7,827 nt of DNA from DATEEW01 sp035273665 (GCA_035273665.1 DATEOW010000089.1:1-7827), one strand, 5' to 3'; numbered from the stretch's first letter, positions 1-7,635 are shown. Notes: generated by a model from the sequence alone, not told the origin. Translations and numbers: made by a program.

Positions 1-843
<843 letters not shown>

Positions 844-855
844 CAGAGGCCCAAC

Positions 856-1737
856 ATGTCTATCCTGATTAACAAAGACACCAAAGTCATTACCCAGGGC
901 ATGACCGGTAAAACCGGTCAGTTCCACACCCGCATGTGCCGGGATTACGCCAACGGCAAGAATTGCTTTGTCGCCGGCGTGCATCCGACGAAGGCGGGCG
1001 AAAACTTTGAAGGCATTCCGATTTTCGGCTCGGTGAAAGAGGCGAAAGAAAAAACGGGCGCGACTGTTTCCGTCATCTACGTTCCGCCCGCAGGCGCCGC
1101 CGCAGCGATTGACGAAGCTGTGGAAGCCGGTTTGGATCTTGTCGTCTGTATCACCGAAGGCATTCCGGTTCGCGACATGATTCGGACCCGCGCCAAAATG
1201 GTTGGCAAGAAAACCATTTTGCTTGGGCCCAATTGCCCAGGCCTGATCACTCCGGACGAAATCAAGATCGGCATCATGCCCGGCCACATTCATAAGAAAG
1301 GCCGCATCGGCGTCGTCTCGCGCTCCGGTACCCTGACCTATGAAGCCGCTGGCCAGCTAGCGGAATACGGTTTGGGCCAGTCCACGGTGGTCGGCATCGG
1401 TGGCGACCCCGTCAACGGGCTCAAGCATATTGATGTGCTGAAACTCTTCAACAACGATCCCGAAACCGACGCAGTCATTATGGTGGGCGAAATCGGGGGC
1501 GGAGACGAAGAAGCCGCCGCGCTCTGGGCCAAAGACAACATGAAAAAACCTGTCATCGGCTTTATCGCCGGTGTGACAGCGCCTCCCGGAAAACGCATGG
1601 GCCATGCCGGTGCAATCATTTCCGGCGGCAAGGGTACTGCTCAAGAGAAGCTTGAAATCATGGAAGCCAGCGGCATCAAAACAACGATGAACCCCGGCGA
1701 AATGGGCAAGCTGCTCAAGTCTGTGCTGAAGGCCTAA
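856..1737 (+). CDS. sucD: Succinyl-CoA synthetase alpha subunit
   Basis: Alpha subunit of succinyl-CoA synthetase. It binds CoA and carries the phosphohistidine that relays phosphate between succinyl phosphate and the nucleotide on SucC. It has 293 residues, the usual length. Seen: CoA-binding Rossmann fold with GMTGKTGQFHT (15-25); GPNCPGL (124-130); SRSGTLTYE (155-163); GEIGG (211-215) with the Glu that contacts the active histidine in the family; RMGHAGAIISGGKGTA (247-262) holding the catalytic His at 250. The ATG start is preceded by AGAGG at 845-849 with a 6-base spacer, in the 12-base gap after sucC. The IISGGKGTA stretch followed by a short C-terminus favours SucD over malate-CoA ligase MtkB. 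An intrinsic terminator follows the stop within 7 bases, so sucCD is the end of its operon. Confidence 0.97.
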   Translation: MSILINKDTKVITQGMTGKTGQFHTRMCRDYANGKNCFVAGVHPTKAGENFEGIPIFGSVKEAKEKTGATVSVIYVPPAGAAAAIDEAVEAGLDLVVCITEGIPVRDMIRTRAKMVGKKTILLGPNCPGLITPDEIKIGIMPGHIHKKGRIGVVSRSGTLTYEAAGQLAEYGLGQSTVVGIGGDPVNGLKHIDVLKLFNNDPETDAVIMVGEIGGGDEEAAALWAKDNMKKPVIGFIAGVTAPPGKRMGHAGAIISGGKGTAQEKLEIMEASGIKTTMNPGEMGKLLKSVLKA

Positions 1738-1743
1738 AACGTT

Positions 1744-1772
1744 AAAAGGCGTTCTTCTGAGCGCCTTTTTTT
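1744..1772 (+). terminator. Intrinsic terminator of the sucCD operon
   Basis: The arms AAAAGGCG (1744-1751) and CGCCTTTT (1762-1769) pair perfectly over 8 bases around a 10-base loop. The run of seven T (1766-1772) forms the end of the stem and the U-tract. It starts 6 bases after the sucD stop. Because the upstream arm begins with AAAA, the hairpin could also act in the reverse direction, but no minus-strand gene needs it. Confidence 0.88.
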
Positions 1773-1785
1773 GTTCTGAATATCG

Positions 1786-1791
1786 AAGGGG
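1786..1791 (+). promoter_or_regulatory. Ribosome binding site that fixes the TTG start of the hydrolase
   Basis: AAGGGG lies 5 bases upstream of the TTG at 1797. The only nearby ATG (1793) is out of frame and meets a stop after nine codons. The next in-frame candidate, GTG at 1809, is 17 bases from this site, which is too far. The TTG is therefore the best start, and it keeps a short N-terminal region ahead of the twin-arginine motif. Confidence 0.75.
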
Positions 1792-1796
1792 AATGG

Positions 1797-2693
1797 TTGA
1801 AGCATCAAGTGGCAACCATTAGCGAGAGCCGGCGCCGGTTTCTAACTGCCGCCGGCTCTTCGCTTTTCCTCGCCGCGTGCGCGGCGCCTCAGACGGCGTC
1901 CCTTTCCCGCGATGGGTTTCTGGATGTGCCTGGAGGCAAGCTCTACTACGAGACCGCGGGCGAAGGCACGCCTCTTATCTTTCTACACGGTTTTGCCGTC
2001 GATCATCGAGCGTGGGACGCCCAATTCAAAGCGCTCGCAACGTCCTACCGTGTCGTTCGCTTTGACTTGCGCGGTTTTGGTCGCTCCACGGTTCCGAGCG
2101 GGCCTTATTCGCATAGTGACGATCTGCTGCACTTGATGCGACATCTAGCCATCGGCCAGAGCTATTTAGCCGGCGCTTCGATGGGCGGACGCATCGCTAT
2201 CGATTTCGCCTTAGAGCATTCGCAGAAGGTATTAGCGCTGGCGACAATCAATCCGGTGATAAGCGGCTGGGAATGGTCCGCAGAGTGGCTCGCGTCCTAC
2301 GCGCCGATTGTTCAGGCGGCGAAGCGTGGCGAACTCAGCGCGGCAAAAGCGGCTTTTTTGGCGCACCCAATCTTCGCGACAATACGGGCACAACCGGAAG
2401 CCTACGCTCAACTGCGCCGGATGGTGGACGAGTACAGTGGCTGGCATTTCCAGCACGCCGATCCCGCGCGTAATTTGGTGCCCCCGGCCTTGACCCGGTT
2501 GGAGCGGCTGAAGGTTCCGACCTTGCTGGTGAGCGGCGCGCAGGATCTGCCGGACTTTCAACGGATGACCCGCCATCTTGAGCGCGAAGCGCAGGCCCGC
2601 CGCGTTGGTCTGCCGGGCGTCGGCCATATGGCGCATTTGGAAGCGCCCCGGCCGGTGAGTGAGGCATTGCAGGCTTTTTTTCGTGCTAGCTGA
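1797..2693 (+). CDS. Alpha/beta-hydrolase with Tat/lipoprotein signal, substrate unknown
   Basis: An alpha/beta-hydrolase-fold protein of 298 residues, beginning with TTG. The N-terminus has a twin-arginine motif SRRRFLT (11-17), a short hydrophobic stretch, and a lipobox FLAAC with Cys28. It is thus predicted to be exported folded through Tat and lipid-anchored after cleavage at Cys28. Fold elements seen: HGFAVDH (64-70) for the oxyanion region; FDLRGFGRS (89-97); nucleophile elbow GASMG (126-130) with Ser128; likely acid Asp250 in SGAQD; His277 in GVGHMAH. The triad is complete, so an active esterase, lactonase, C-C hydrolase or haloperoxidase-like enzyme is expected. The sequence does not say which. 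The gene follows the sucCD terminator by only 24 bases, with no clear promoter between, so it may depend on read-through or a promoter inside sucD. No terminator hairpin is visible after its stop. Nothing links it functionally to formate metabolism. Confidence 0.85.
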   Translation: MKHQVATISESRRRFLTAAGSSLFLAACAAPQTASLSRDGFLDVPGGKLYYETAGEGTPLIFLHGFAVDHRAWDAQFKALATSYRVVRFDLRGFGRSTVPSGPYSHSDDLLHLMRHLAIGQSYLAGASMGGRIAIDFALEHSQKVLALATINPVISGWEWSAEWLASYAPIVQAAKRGELSAAKAAFLAHPIFATIRAQPEAYAQLRRMVDEYSGWHFQHADPARNLVPPALTRLERLKVPTLLVSGAQDLPDFQRMTRHLEREAQARRVGLPGVGHMAHLEAPRPVSEALQAFFRAS

Positions 2694-2754
2694 GCCGCAT
2701 TGACATTTTTGCTGGGCCAAAGCAGGGAAGCGCACCGATTCGAATGCTAGACTT

Positions 2755-2791
2755 GGGCGTATACATGCAGCAAGCCCCGGGCGCATATATG
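2755..2791 (+). repeat. Imperfect 13-base direct repeat upstream of fdh
   Basis: GGGCGTATACATG (2755-2767) and GGGCGCATATATG (2779-2791) match at 11 of 13 positions and start 24 bases apart. Each contains a small AT-rich palindrome (GTATAC; CATATATG). They lie about 90 to 125 bases upstream of the predicted fdh transcription start. They could be a distal regulator site, but two short copies can arise by chance. Confidence 0.35.
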
Positions 2792-2832
2792 TTTTTCTAG
2801 AGCCGGTCAAATAAGTTTTAGTAGCGCGTATG

Positions 2833-2846
2833 TTGACGGGCGTCAA
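2833..2846 (+). promoter_or_regulatory. Palindromic operator TTGACG-GG-CGTCAA upstream of formate dehydrogenase
   Basis: A perfect inverted repeat with 6-base arms and a 2-base centre, which can also be read as TTGAC-N4-GTCAA. It has the size and half-site spacing of CRP/FNR-family boxes (FNR box: TTGAT-N4-ATCAA) but with C/G at the inner position. A matching palindrome occurs at 7582-7595 before fhs. Its centre is about 42.5 bases upstream of the transcription start predicted from the -10 at 2870-2875, the place where class II activators bind. It also satisfies the loose LysR pattern T-N11-A, so the regulator family is not settled. Confidence 0.65.
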
Positions 2847-2875
2847 TCGACAGCGTTGCCGCGCGACGCTAAACT
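2847..2875 (+). promoter_or_regulatory. Candidate sigma70-type promoter of the fdh operon
   Basis: TCGACA (2847-2852, five of six to TTGACA) and TAAACT (2870-2875, four of six to TATAAT) are separated by 17 bases. The start would be near 2882, leaving a leader of about 50 bases. The -35 abuts the palindrome at 2833-2846. A dyad AGCGT/ACGCT (2852-2856 and 2866-2870) fills the spacer. Support comes mainly from the identical palindrome-to-minus-10 distance at fhs. Confidence 0.45.
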
Positions 2876-2910
2876 TTCCGGTGATCTTCCAACCCTCCGT
2901 CCCGCGCAAT

Positions 2911-2920
2911 TAAGCGCTTA
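2911..2920 (+). repeat. 10-base palindrome in fdh leader next to the Shine-Dalgarno site
   Basis: TAAGCGCTTA is a perfect palindrome ending at the first A of the Shine-Dalgarno AGAGG (2920-2924), which sits 7 bases before the fdhB ATG. It might bind a protein or influence ribosome access, but a palindrome this short can arise by chance. Confidence 0.25.
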
Positions 2921-2931
2921 GAGGTCCAAAC

Positions 2932-4662
2932 ATGAACGACCGCTTCAGCGGCAATTCGCAGCCCATTCCGATGGTGCCCATCAGAGTCCGTCCGACTCTA
3001 AAAGGCCGCCGCCCCGATCCAAAATCACTCGAAGAAGTGCAGAAATTGTTGGGCAACGAGTCGCGCCGCCGCGATTTGCTCATCGAACATCTGCACAAGA
3101 TTCAGGACGCCTTCGGCCATCTTGCGGATCGTCATCTGGTGGCATTGGCCGCAGAAATGAAGCTGGGCATGGCCGAGGTGTACGAAGTCGCGACCTTCTA
3201 TCATCACTTCGATGTCGTCAAAGAAGGCGAAGCAGCACCACCTGAAGTCACCGTGCGCGTATGCGATTCCATTTCCTGTGAAATGGCGGGCGCCAATGAA
3301 TTACTTGAAAAGTTGCCGAAGATTTTAGGCAAAGGCATCCGTGTGCTTCATGCGCCCTGTATCGGGCGCTGCGAAACAGCGCCGAACGTCGTCGTTAATC
3401 AAAACCCCTTGCCCCATGCCACAGTAGACGCCGTCAAGGCGCTGGTCGGTGAAAAAGCCCTTAAACACGGCGCCGGCAAATCACATCCCGCCAAAAAAAT
3501 CGTCACCCCAGGCCATATTGGCTACGACGTCTATGTAAAGGCCGGGGGTTACCAGTTGATCAAGGATTGCCTAGAAGGGCGCAAGGACCGCGAACAGGTC
3601 ATCGCGACAATGGAGCACTCAGGCCTGCGCGGTTTGGGCGGCGCCGGTTTCCCGACCGGTCGCAAGTGGCGCATTGTCGGTTCGCAACCCGAGCCTCGAC
3701 TGATGGCCGTGAACATTGATGAAGGCGAACCCGGCACATTCAAGGATCGCTACTACCTAGACCGTGATCCACATCGCTTTTTCGAAGGCATGTTGGTCTC
3801 TGCGTGGGCGGTCGGCATCGCCGAAATCTTTGTATATCTGCGCGATGAATACCACGGTATCCGCGAGATTCTGGAAAAAGAATTAGCCATCCTGACGGCC
3901 AAGGCGGACTTCCCTTTGCCCCCCATTGAATTGCGTCGCGGTGCGGGCGCGTACATTTGCGGCGAAGAATCGGCAATGGTCGAATCGATCGAAGGCAAGC
4001 GTGGCGAACCTCGTCTACGCCCGCCCTATCTTGCGGAAGTCGGCTTGTTCGGGCGTCCGACGCTTGAGCACAATATGGAGACCCTCTATTGGATTCGCGA
4101 AATCCAGGAGAAGGGCGCCGAATGGTTTGCCGGTTACGGCCGTAACGGCCGCAAAGGTTTGCGTTCTTTCTCCGTCAGCGGGCGGGTGAAAAAACCCGGC
4201 GTGCATCTAGCACCCGCGGGCATCACCATTAAGGAGCTGATCGACGAGTTTTGCGGCGGCATGTTGGATGGGCATCAGTTCTACGGTTATTTGCCCGGCG
4301 GCGCCTCTGGCGGCATTCTGCCTGCATCGATGGGAGATATTCCGCTCGACTTCGACACGCTGAATCAATACGGCTGCTTTATCGGTTCCGCGGCGGTAGT
4401 CGTGCTGTCGGACAAGGACACTGCGCGTATGGCCGCATCGAATGTAATGCGCTTCTTCGCGGATGAATCTTGCGGTCAGTGCACCCCCTGTCGTGTAGGC
4501 ACGGCCAAGGCGGTGAAATTGATGGAACAACCGGCATGGGACAAACCGCTTTTGCAGGAACTTTCTTCCGCGATGATGGACGCATCAATCTGCGGCCTCG
4601 GGCAAGCAGCGCCGAATCCCGTACTTTGCGTAATCAAATATTTCCCGAACGAACTGGCCTAA
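2932..4662 (+). CDS. fdhB: NAD-linked formate dehydrogenase beta subunit (NuoE-NuoF fusion, diaphorase)
   Basis: Flavin/iron-sulfur subunit that passes electrons between the catalytic subunit and NAD(H). It has 576 residues in two fused domains. Residues ~30-175 are NuoE-like (thioredoxin-like) with 2Fe-2S ligands Cys111, Cys116 (CDSISC) and Cys143, Cys147 (CIGRC). Residues ~195-576 are NuoF-like with the FMN/NADH-site motif GLRGLGGAGFPTGRKW (231-246), NIDEGEPGT (261-269), GAGAYICGEESA (337-348), and a 4Fe-4S site of Cys514, Cys517, Cys520 (CGQCTPC) plus Cys554. Complex I and FdsG/FdsB of Cupriavidus/Rhodobacter enzymes have these as two proteins; the fused form of about 570 residues is what I recall for Methylorubrum extorquens Fdh1B. 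No signal peptide, so cytoplasmic. The ATG start has GAGG at 2921-2924, 7 bases upstream. First gene of the operon, 10 bases ahead of the alpha subunit. It could be called fdh1B; an NAD-reducing hydrogenase subunit is excluded by the neighbour. Confidence 0.95.
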   Translation: MNDRFSGNSQPIPMVPIRVRPTLKGRRPDPKSLEEVQKLLGNESRRRDLLIEHLHKIQDAFGHLADRHLVALAAEMKLGMAEVYEVATFYHHFDVVKEGEAAPPEVTVRVCDSISCEMAGANELLEKLPKILGKGIRVLHAPCIGRCETAPNVVVNQNPLPHATVDAVKALVGEKALKHGAGKSHPAKKIVTPGHIGYDVYVKAGGYQLIKDCLEGRKDREQVIATMEHSGLRGLGGAGFPTGRKWRIVGSQPEPRLMAVNIDEGEPGTFKDRYYLDRDPHRFFEGMLVSAWAVGIAEIFVYLRDEYHGIREILEKELAILTAKADFPLPPIELRRGAGAYICGEESAMVESIEGKRGEPRLRPPYLAEVGLFGRPTLEHNMETLYWIREIQEKGAEWFAGYGRNGRKGLRSFSVSGRVKKPGVHLAPAGITIKELIDEFCGGMLDGHQFYGYLPGGASGGILPASMGDIPLDFDTLNQYGCFIGSAAVVVLSDKDTARMAASNVMRFFADESCGQCTPCRVGTAKAVKLMEQPAWDKPLLQELSSAMMDASICGLGQAAPNPVLCVIKYFPNELA

Positions 4663-4672
4663 GGGCAAGACG

Positions 4673-7474
4673 ATGACAGCTATCAGCAAACAAGAAATCG
4701 CCGCACTGCCGATCGAGTTCAAGCTCAACGGCAAATCGGTCGTCGGCCGTGCCGACGAAACGATCATTCAGACGGCGAAGCAATACGGGATCGACATCCC
4801 GCATCTTTGCTACAAGGAAGGTTATCGCCCGGACGGTAACTGCCGCGCATGTATGGTGGAGATTAAGGGTGAGCGTGTGCTCGCGCCCTCCTGCTGCCGC
4901 TATCCGAAAGACGGCATGGAAGTGACGACCGATTCGTCACGCGCCAAAGCATCGCAGAACATGATTCTGGAATTGCTTCTGGCAGATCAGCCCGAAAAAC
5001 GCTACACGCTCGAATCCGAACTTGATTTCTGGGCGAAGAAGGGCGGACTCGGCGAGCCGCGTTTCCCCGCACGTGAGCAGCCGCGTGGCGACTATTCGCA
5101 TCCCGCGATGGAAGTCAATCTGGACGCTTGTATTCAATGTACGCGTTGCGTACGCGCTTGCCGCGAAGAGCAAGTGAACGATGTGATCGGTTATGCCTTC
5201 CGTGGCGAGTCGTCCAAGATCGTGTTCGATCTGGATGATCCGATGGGTGCGTCGACCTGTGTCGCTTGCGGCGAATGTGTGCAAGCTTGCCCAACCGGCG
5301 CGTTGATGCCCGCGCGCGGCGTTGGTTTGGTTGAAGTCGACAAAAAAGTTGATTCCGTTTGTCCTTTCTGCGGCGTGGGTTGCCAACTGACTTATCACGT
5401 CAAAGACAACAAGATCATGTACGTGCAGGGACGTGGTGGTCCTGCGAATGAAGAGCGTCTGTGCGTGAAGGGCCGTTATGGCTTCGATTACGCCAGCCAT
5501 CCGCAGCGCCTGACCAAGCCGTTGATCCGCAAACCGGGCGTGCCAAAGACAAAGGATTTCGAAGTCGATCCCAATAACTGGGCGGATGTGTTCCGTGAAG
5601 CGACGTGGGAAGAAGCTTTGGATCTGGCGGCGGAAGGATTCAAAAAAATCCGCGATCGCGACGGCAGAAACGCGCTGGCTGGCTTCGGTTCCGCCAAGGG
5701 CTCGAACGAAGAAGCGTATTTATTCCAGAAACTGGTGCGTACCGGTTTTGAAACAAACAACGTCGACCATTGCACGCGCTTATGTCATGCCTCCAGCGTT
5801 GTGGCGTTGCTGGAAGGGATCGGTTCGGGGGCGGTGTCAAACCCCGTCAAGGACGTCGAATTCGCCGAAGTCATTTTCCTGATCGGTGCGAATCCAACCG
5901 TGAACCACCCGGTTGCCGCGACTTGGATCAAAAACGCAGCCAAGCGCGGAGCGAAATTGGTCGTGGCCGATCCCCGTCGCACCGAACTCGCGCGTTATGC
6001 GTCGCACGTTCTGCAATTCAAACCGGACACCGACGTCGCGATGTTGAACGCGATGTTGAACGTGATCGTGACCGAGAATTTGGTGGATCAAGCTTTCGTC
6101 AAGGAACGCACGGCCAACTACGAAGCGTTGAAAGAAAACGTACAGAAATTCACTCCGGAAGCAATGGAGCCCATTTGTGGGATCCCAGCAGACACGATCC
6201 GGGAGGTGGCGCGTATGTTCGCCACATCCAAGGCTTCCATGATTTTGTGGGGCATGGGCATTTCCCAGCACGTTCACGGCACCGACAATGCGCGTTGCTT
6301 GATCGCGCTTTCTATGGTGACGGGTCAGATCGGCAAACCCGGTTCCGGTTTGCATCCGCTACGCGGCCAAAACAACGTCCAAGGCGCGTCGGATTCCGGG
6401 CTTATCCCAATGGTGTACCCGGACTACCAGCGCGTGGACAACCCCGAAGCGCAGGCGCGTTTCGAAAAGTTGTGGGACCAGAAACTCGATCCTAAGCCTG
6501 GCCTGACAGTGGTGGAAATCATCAACGCCGCTTGTGAAGGCAAGATAAAGGGCATGTACATCATGGGAGAAAACCCAGCGATGTCGGATCCCGAGGCCGA
6601 CCACGCGCGCGAAGGTATGGCGTCGCTCGAGCACATGGTCGTCCAAGATATTTTCCTGACGGAAACCGCTTACCTCGCGGACGTGGTGTTGCCTGCGACG
6701 GCGTGGCCGGAGAAGACCGGTACGGTGACGAACACGGACCGTTTGGTGCAGTTGGGCCGGCCCGCGCTTTCGCCGCCCGGGGACGCACGAGAGGACCTGT
6801 GGATCATCGTCGAGCTGGCGAAGCGTTTAGGGTTGCCGTGGACGTACACGCATGCCAAAGAAGTATTCAACGAAATGCGTCAAGCGATGGATTCGATCGC
6901 GGGTATTACTTGGGAACGTCTGGAGCGAGACTCTTCCGTTGTGTATCCGTGCGAGAACGAGGGCGATCCAGGCACACCGGTTATTTTCGTCGACAACTTC
7001 CCGACCGTCACCGGCCGTGCGAAGTTGGTGCCGGCTGACCTGATTCCCGCCGCCGAGCGTCCGGACAAACAGTATCCGATGGTCCTGATCACGGGGCGAC
7101 AGCTTGAGCACTGGCATACCGGCTCTATGACCCGTCGTTCCGGTGTGCTGGATGCGATCGAGCCGGAACCGGTTGCATCGATGCACCCGTTGGATATCGC
7201 CGGGCTGAAATGCAAGCCGGGCGACATCATCACCGTTGCTTCGCGCCGCGGCGAAATCTCGCTCTATGTCCGGATGGACGAAGGCACCCCGCGCGGCGCC
7301 GTGTTCATTCCTTTCGCTTTCTACGAGGCGGCGGCCAACAAACTGACGAATCCAGTACTGGATCCCTTCGGTAAGATTCCGGAATTCAAGTACTGCGCCG
7401 TCAAGGTGACAAAGGGCGGCCCCAAGCCCGAACGCGTTAGTTACGGCGGTGGTCAGGCGATGGAATTCGTTTAA
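4673..7474 (+). CDS. fdhA: Formate dehydrogenase alpha (catalytic) subunit, Mo/W-bis-MGD, cysteine type
   Basis: Catalytic subunit that interconverts formate and CO2, 933 residues, cytoplasmic (no Tat signal). Domains: NuoG-like 2Fe-2S ferredoxin with Cys46, Cys57, Cys60, Cys74; two 4Fe-4S ferredoxin motifs at Cys153/156/159/163 and Cys196/199/202/206; the 4Fe-4S of the molybdopterin domain at Cys230/233/237/264, then Lys266 (LCVKG); active site CTRLCH with metal ligand Cys371 and His372 (E. coli FdhF Sec140, His141), and Arg564 in PLRGQNNVQG (FdhF Arg333); C-terminal dinucleotide-binding domain from ~800 (LEHWHTGSMTRR). The ligand codon is TGT (5783-5785), not TGA, so no selenocysteine. The His-Cys3 cluster of NuoG/FdsA appears missing (region 98-135 has no Cys). 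Closest remembered match is M. extorquens Fdh1A, a tungsten enzyme; metal cannot be read here. ATG at 4673 has AAGGG (4661-4665) overlapping the fdhB stop. Annotation pipelines may call it fdhF or fdsA. A terminator follows. Confidence 0.96.
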   Translation: MTAISKQEIAALPIEFKLNGKSVVGRADETIIQTAKQYGIDIPHLCYKEGYRPDGNCRACMVEIKGERVLAPSCCRYPKDGMEVTTDSSRAKASQNMILELLLADQPEKRYTLESELDFWAKKGGLGEPRFPAREQPRGDYSHPAMEVNLDACIQCTRCVRACREEQVNDVIGYAFRGESSKIVFDLDDPMGASTCVACGECVQACPTGALMPARGVGLVEVDKKVDSVCPFCGVGCQLTYHVKDNKIMYVQGRGGPANEERLCVKGRYGFDYASHPQRLTKPLIRKPGVPKTKDFEVDPNNWADVFREATWEEALDLAAEGFKKIRDRDGRNALAGFGSAKGSNEEAYLFQKLVRTGFETNNVDHCTRLCHASSVVALLEGIGSGAVSNPVKDVEFAEVIFLIGANPTVNHPVAATWIKNAAKRGAKLVVADPRRTELARYASHVLQFKPDTDVAMLNAMLNVIVTENLVDQAFVKERTANYEALKENVQKFTPEAMEPICGIPADTIREVARMFATSKASMILWGMGISQHVHGTDNARCLIALSMVTGQIGKPGSGLHPLRGQNNVQGASDSGLIPMVYPDYQRVDNPEAQARFEKLWDQKLDPKPGLTVVEIINAACEGKIKGMYIMGENPAMSDPEADHAREGMASLEHMVVQDIFLTETAYLADVVLPATAWPEKTGTVTNTDRLVQLGRPALSPPGDAREDLWIIVELAKRLGLPWTYTHAKEVFNEMRQAMDSIAGITWERLERDSSVVYPCENEGDPGTPVIFVDNFPTVTGRAKLVPADLIPAAERPDKQYPMVLITGRQLEHWHTGSMTRRSGVLDAIEPEPVASMHPLDIAGLKCKPGDIITVASRRGEISLYVRMDEGTPRGAVFIPFAFYEAAANKLTNPVLDPFGKIPEFKYCAVKVTKGGPKPERVSYGGGQAMEFV

Positions 7475-7508
7475 AGCTGGAACTCGGCGAAGGCTTGTAG
7501 CACAATGC

Positions 7509-7549
7509 AGCCCCTGTCTCGGTTTAACCGGGCAGGGGCTTCGTTTTTT
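7509..7549 (+). terminator. Intrinsic terminator of the formate dehydrogenase operon
   Basis: AGCCCCTG (7509-7516) pairs with CAGGGGCT (7533-7540) over 8 bases. Further pairing is possible inside (CGG/CCG around TTTAA). A run of six T follows at 7544-7549. It lies 34 bases after the fdhA stop and separates the fdh operon from fhs. Confidence 0.92.
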
Positions 7550-7579
7550 GCAGTGCGGCACCGGGTCCTCGCAGACTTC

Positions 7580-7597
7580 CATTGACGTCCGTCAATG
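7580..7597 (+). promoter_or_regulatory. Palindromic operator CATTGACG-TC-CGTCAATG upstream of fhs
   Basis: A perfect 18-base inverted repeat (8-base arms, 2-base centre) whose core TTGACG-N2-CGTCAA (7582-7595) has arms identical to the fdh palindrome at 2833-2846. In both places exactly 23 bases separate the core from a -10-like hexamer. A second, smaller dyad GGCGT-N4-ACGCC (7599-7612) lies just downstream. Binding by a CRP/FNR-type regulator is inferred from the half-site architecture only. Confidence 0.7.
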
Positions 7598-7618
7598 TGG
7601 CGTATTCACGCCGCCGCC

Positions 7619-7624
7619 TATATT
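7619..7624 (+). promoter_or_regulatory. Candidate -10 element of the fhs promoter
   Basis: TATATT matches TATAAT at five of six positions. The corresponding -35 position (7596-7601, TGTGGC) is poor, which fits a promoter that needs an activator bound at the palindrome centred about 42.5 bases upstream of the predicted start near 7631. The leader would be about 66 bases. Confidence 0.45.
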
Positions 7625-7635
7625 CCCGAGGCTTT

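Noticed and set aside
1773..1796. Dedicated promoter for the hydrolase between the sucCD terminator and its start
   Set aside because: Only 24 bases are available, most taken by the Shine-Dalgarno site, with no -35/-10 pair at proper spacing.
2700..2705. TTGACA right after the hydrolase stop as a -35 box
   Set aside because: No acceptable -10 hexamer lies 16-18 bases downstream (the sequence there is GC-rich). A sigma54 reading also fails because the GA-to-GC spacing is too short.
2771..2795. GC-rich CCCGGG followed by T5 as a terminator for the hydrolase
   Set aside because: The self-complementary CCCGGG leaves no loop and the T-run is not adjacent to a stem, so no stable hairpin can form.
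2232..2909. 225-codon open frame on the minus strand over the hydrolase and the fdh upstream region
   Set aside because: It is antisense to a clear alpha/beta-hydrolase, has no recognisable domain, and would cover the operator and promoter of fdh. It is a shadow frame.
3493..3499. A-run as a programmed frameshift site in fdhB
   Set aside because: In the reading frame it is GCC AAA AAA ATC, not an X-XXY-YYZ slippery site, and no downstream stimulating structure was identified. The full-length fusion is the expected product.
5770..6495. 241-codon open frame on the plus strand inside fdhA
   Set aside because: Out of frame with the catalytic domain, Arg-rich composition typical of a shifted high-GC frame, no Shine-Dalgarno site.
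6827..7582. 251-codon open frame on the minus strand over the end of fdhA and the terminator
   Set aside because: It is antisense to the conserved C-terminal domain of fdhA, runs through the terminator hairpin and has no family resemblance.
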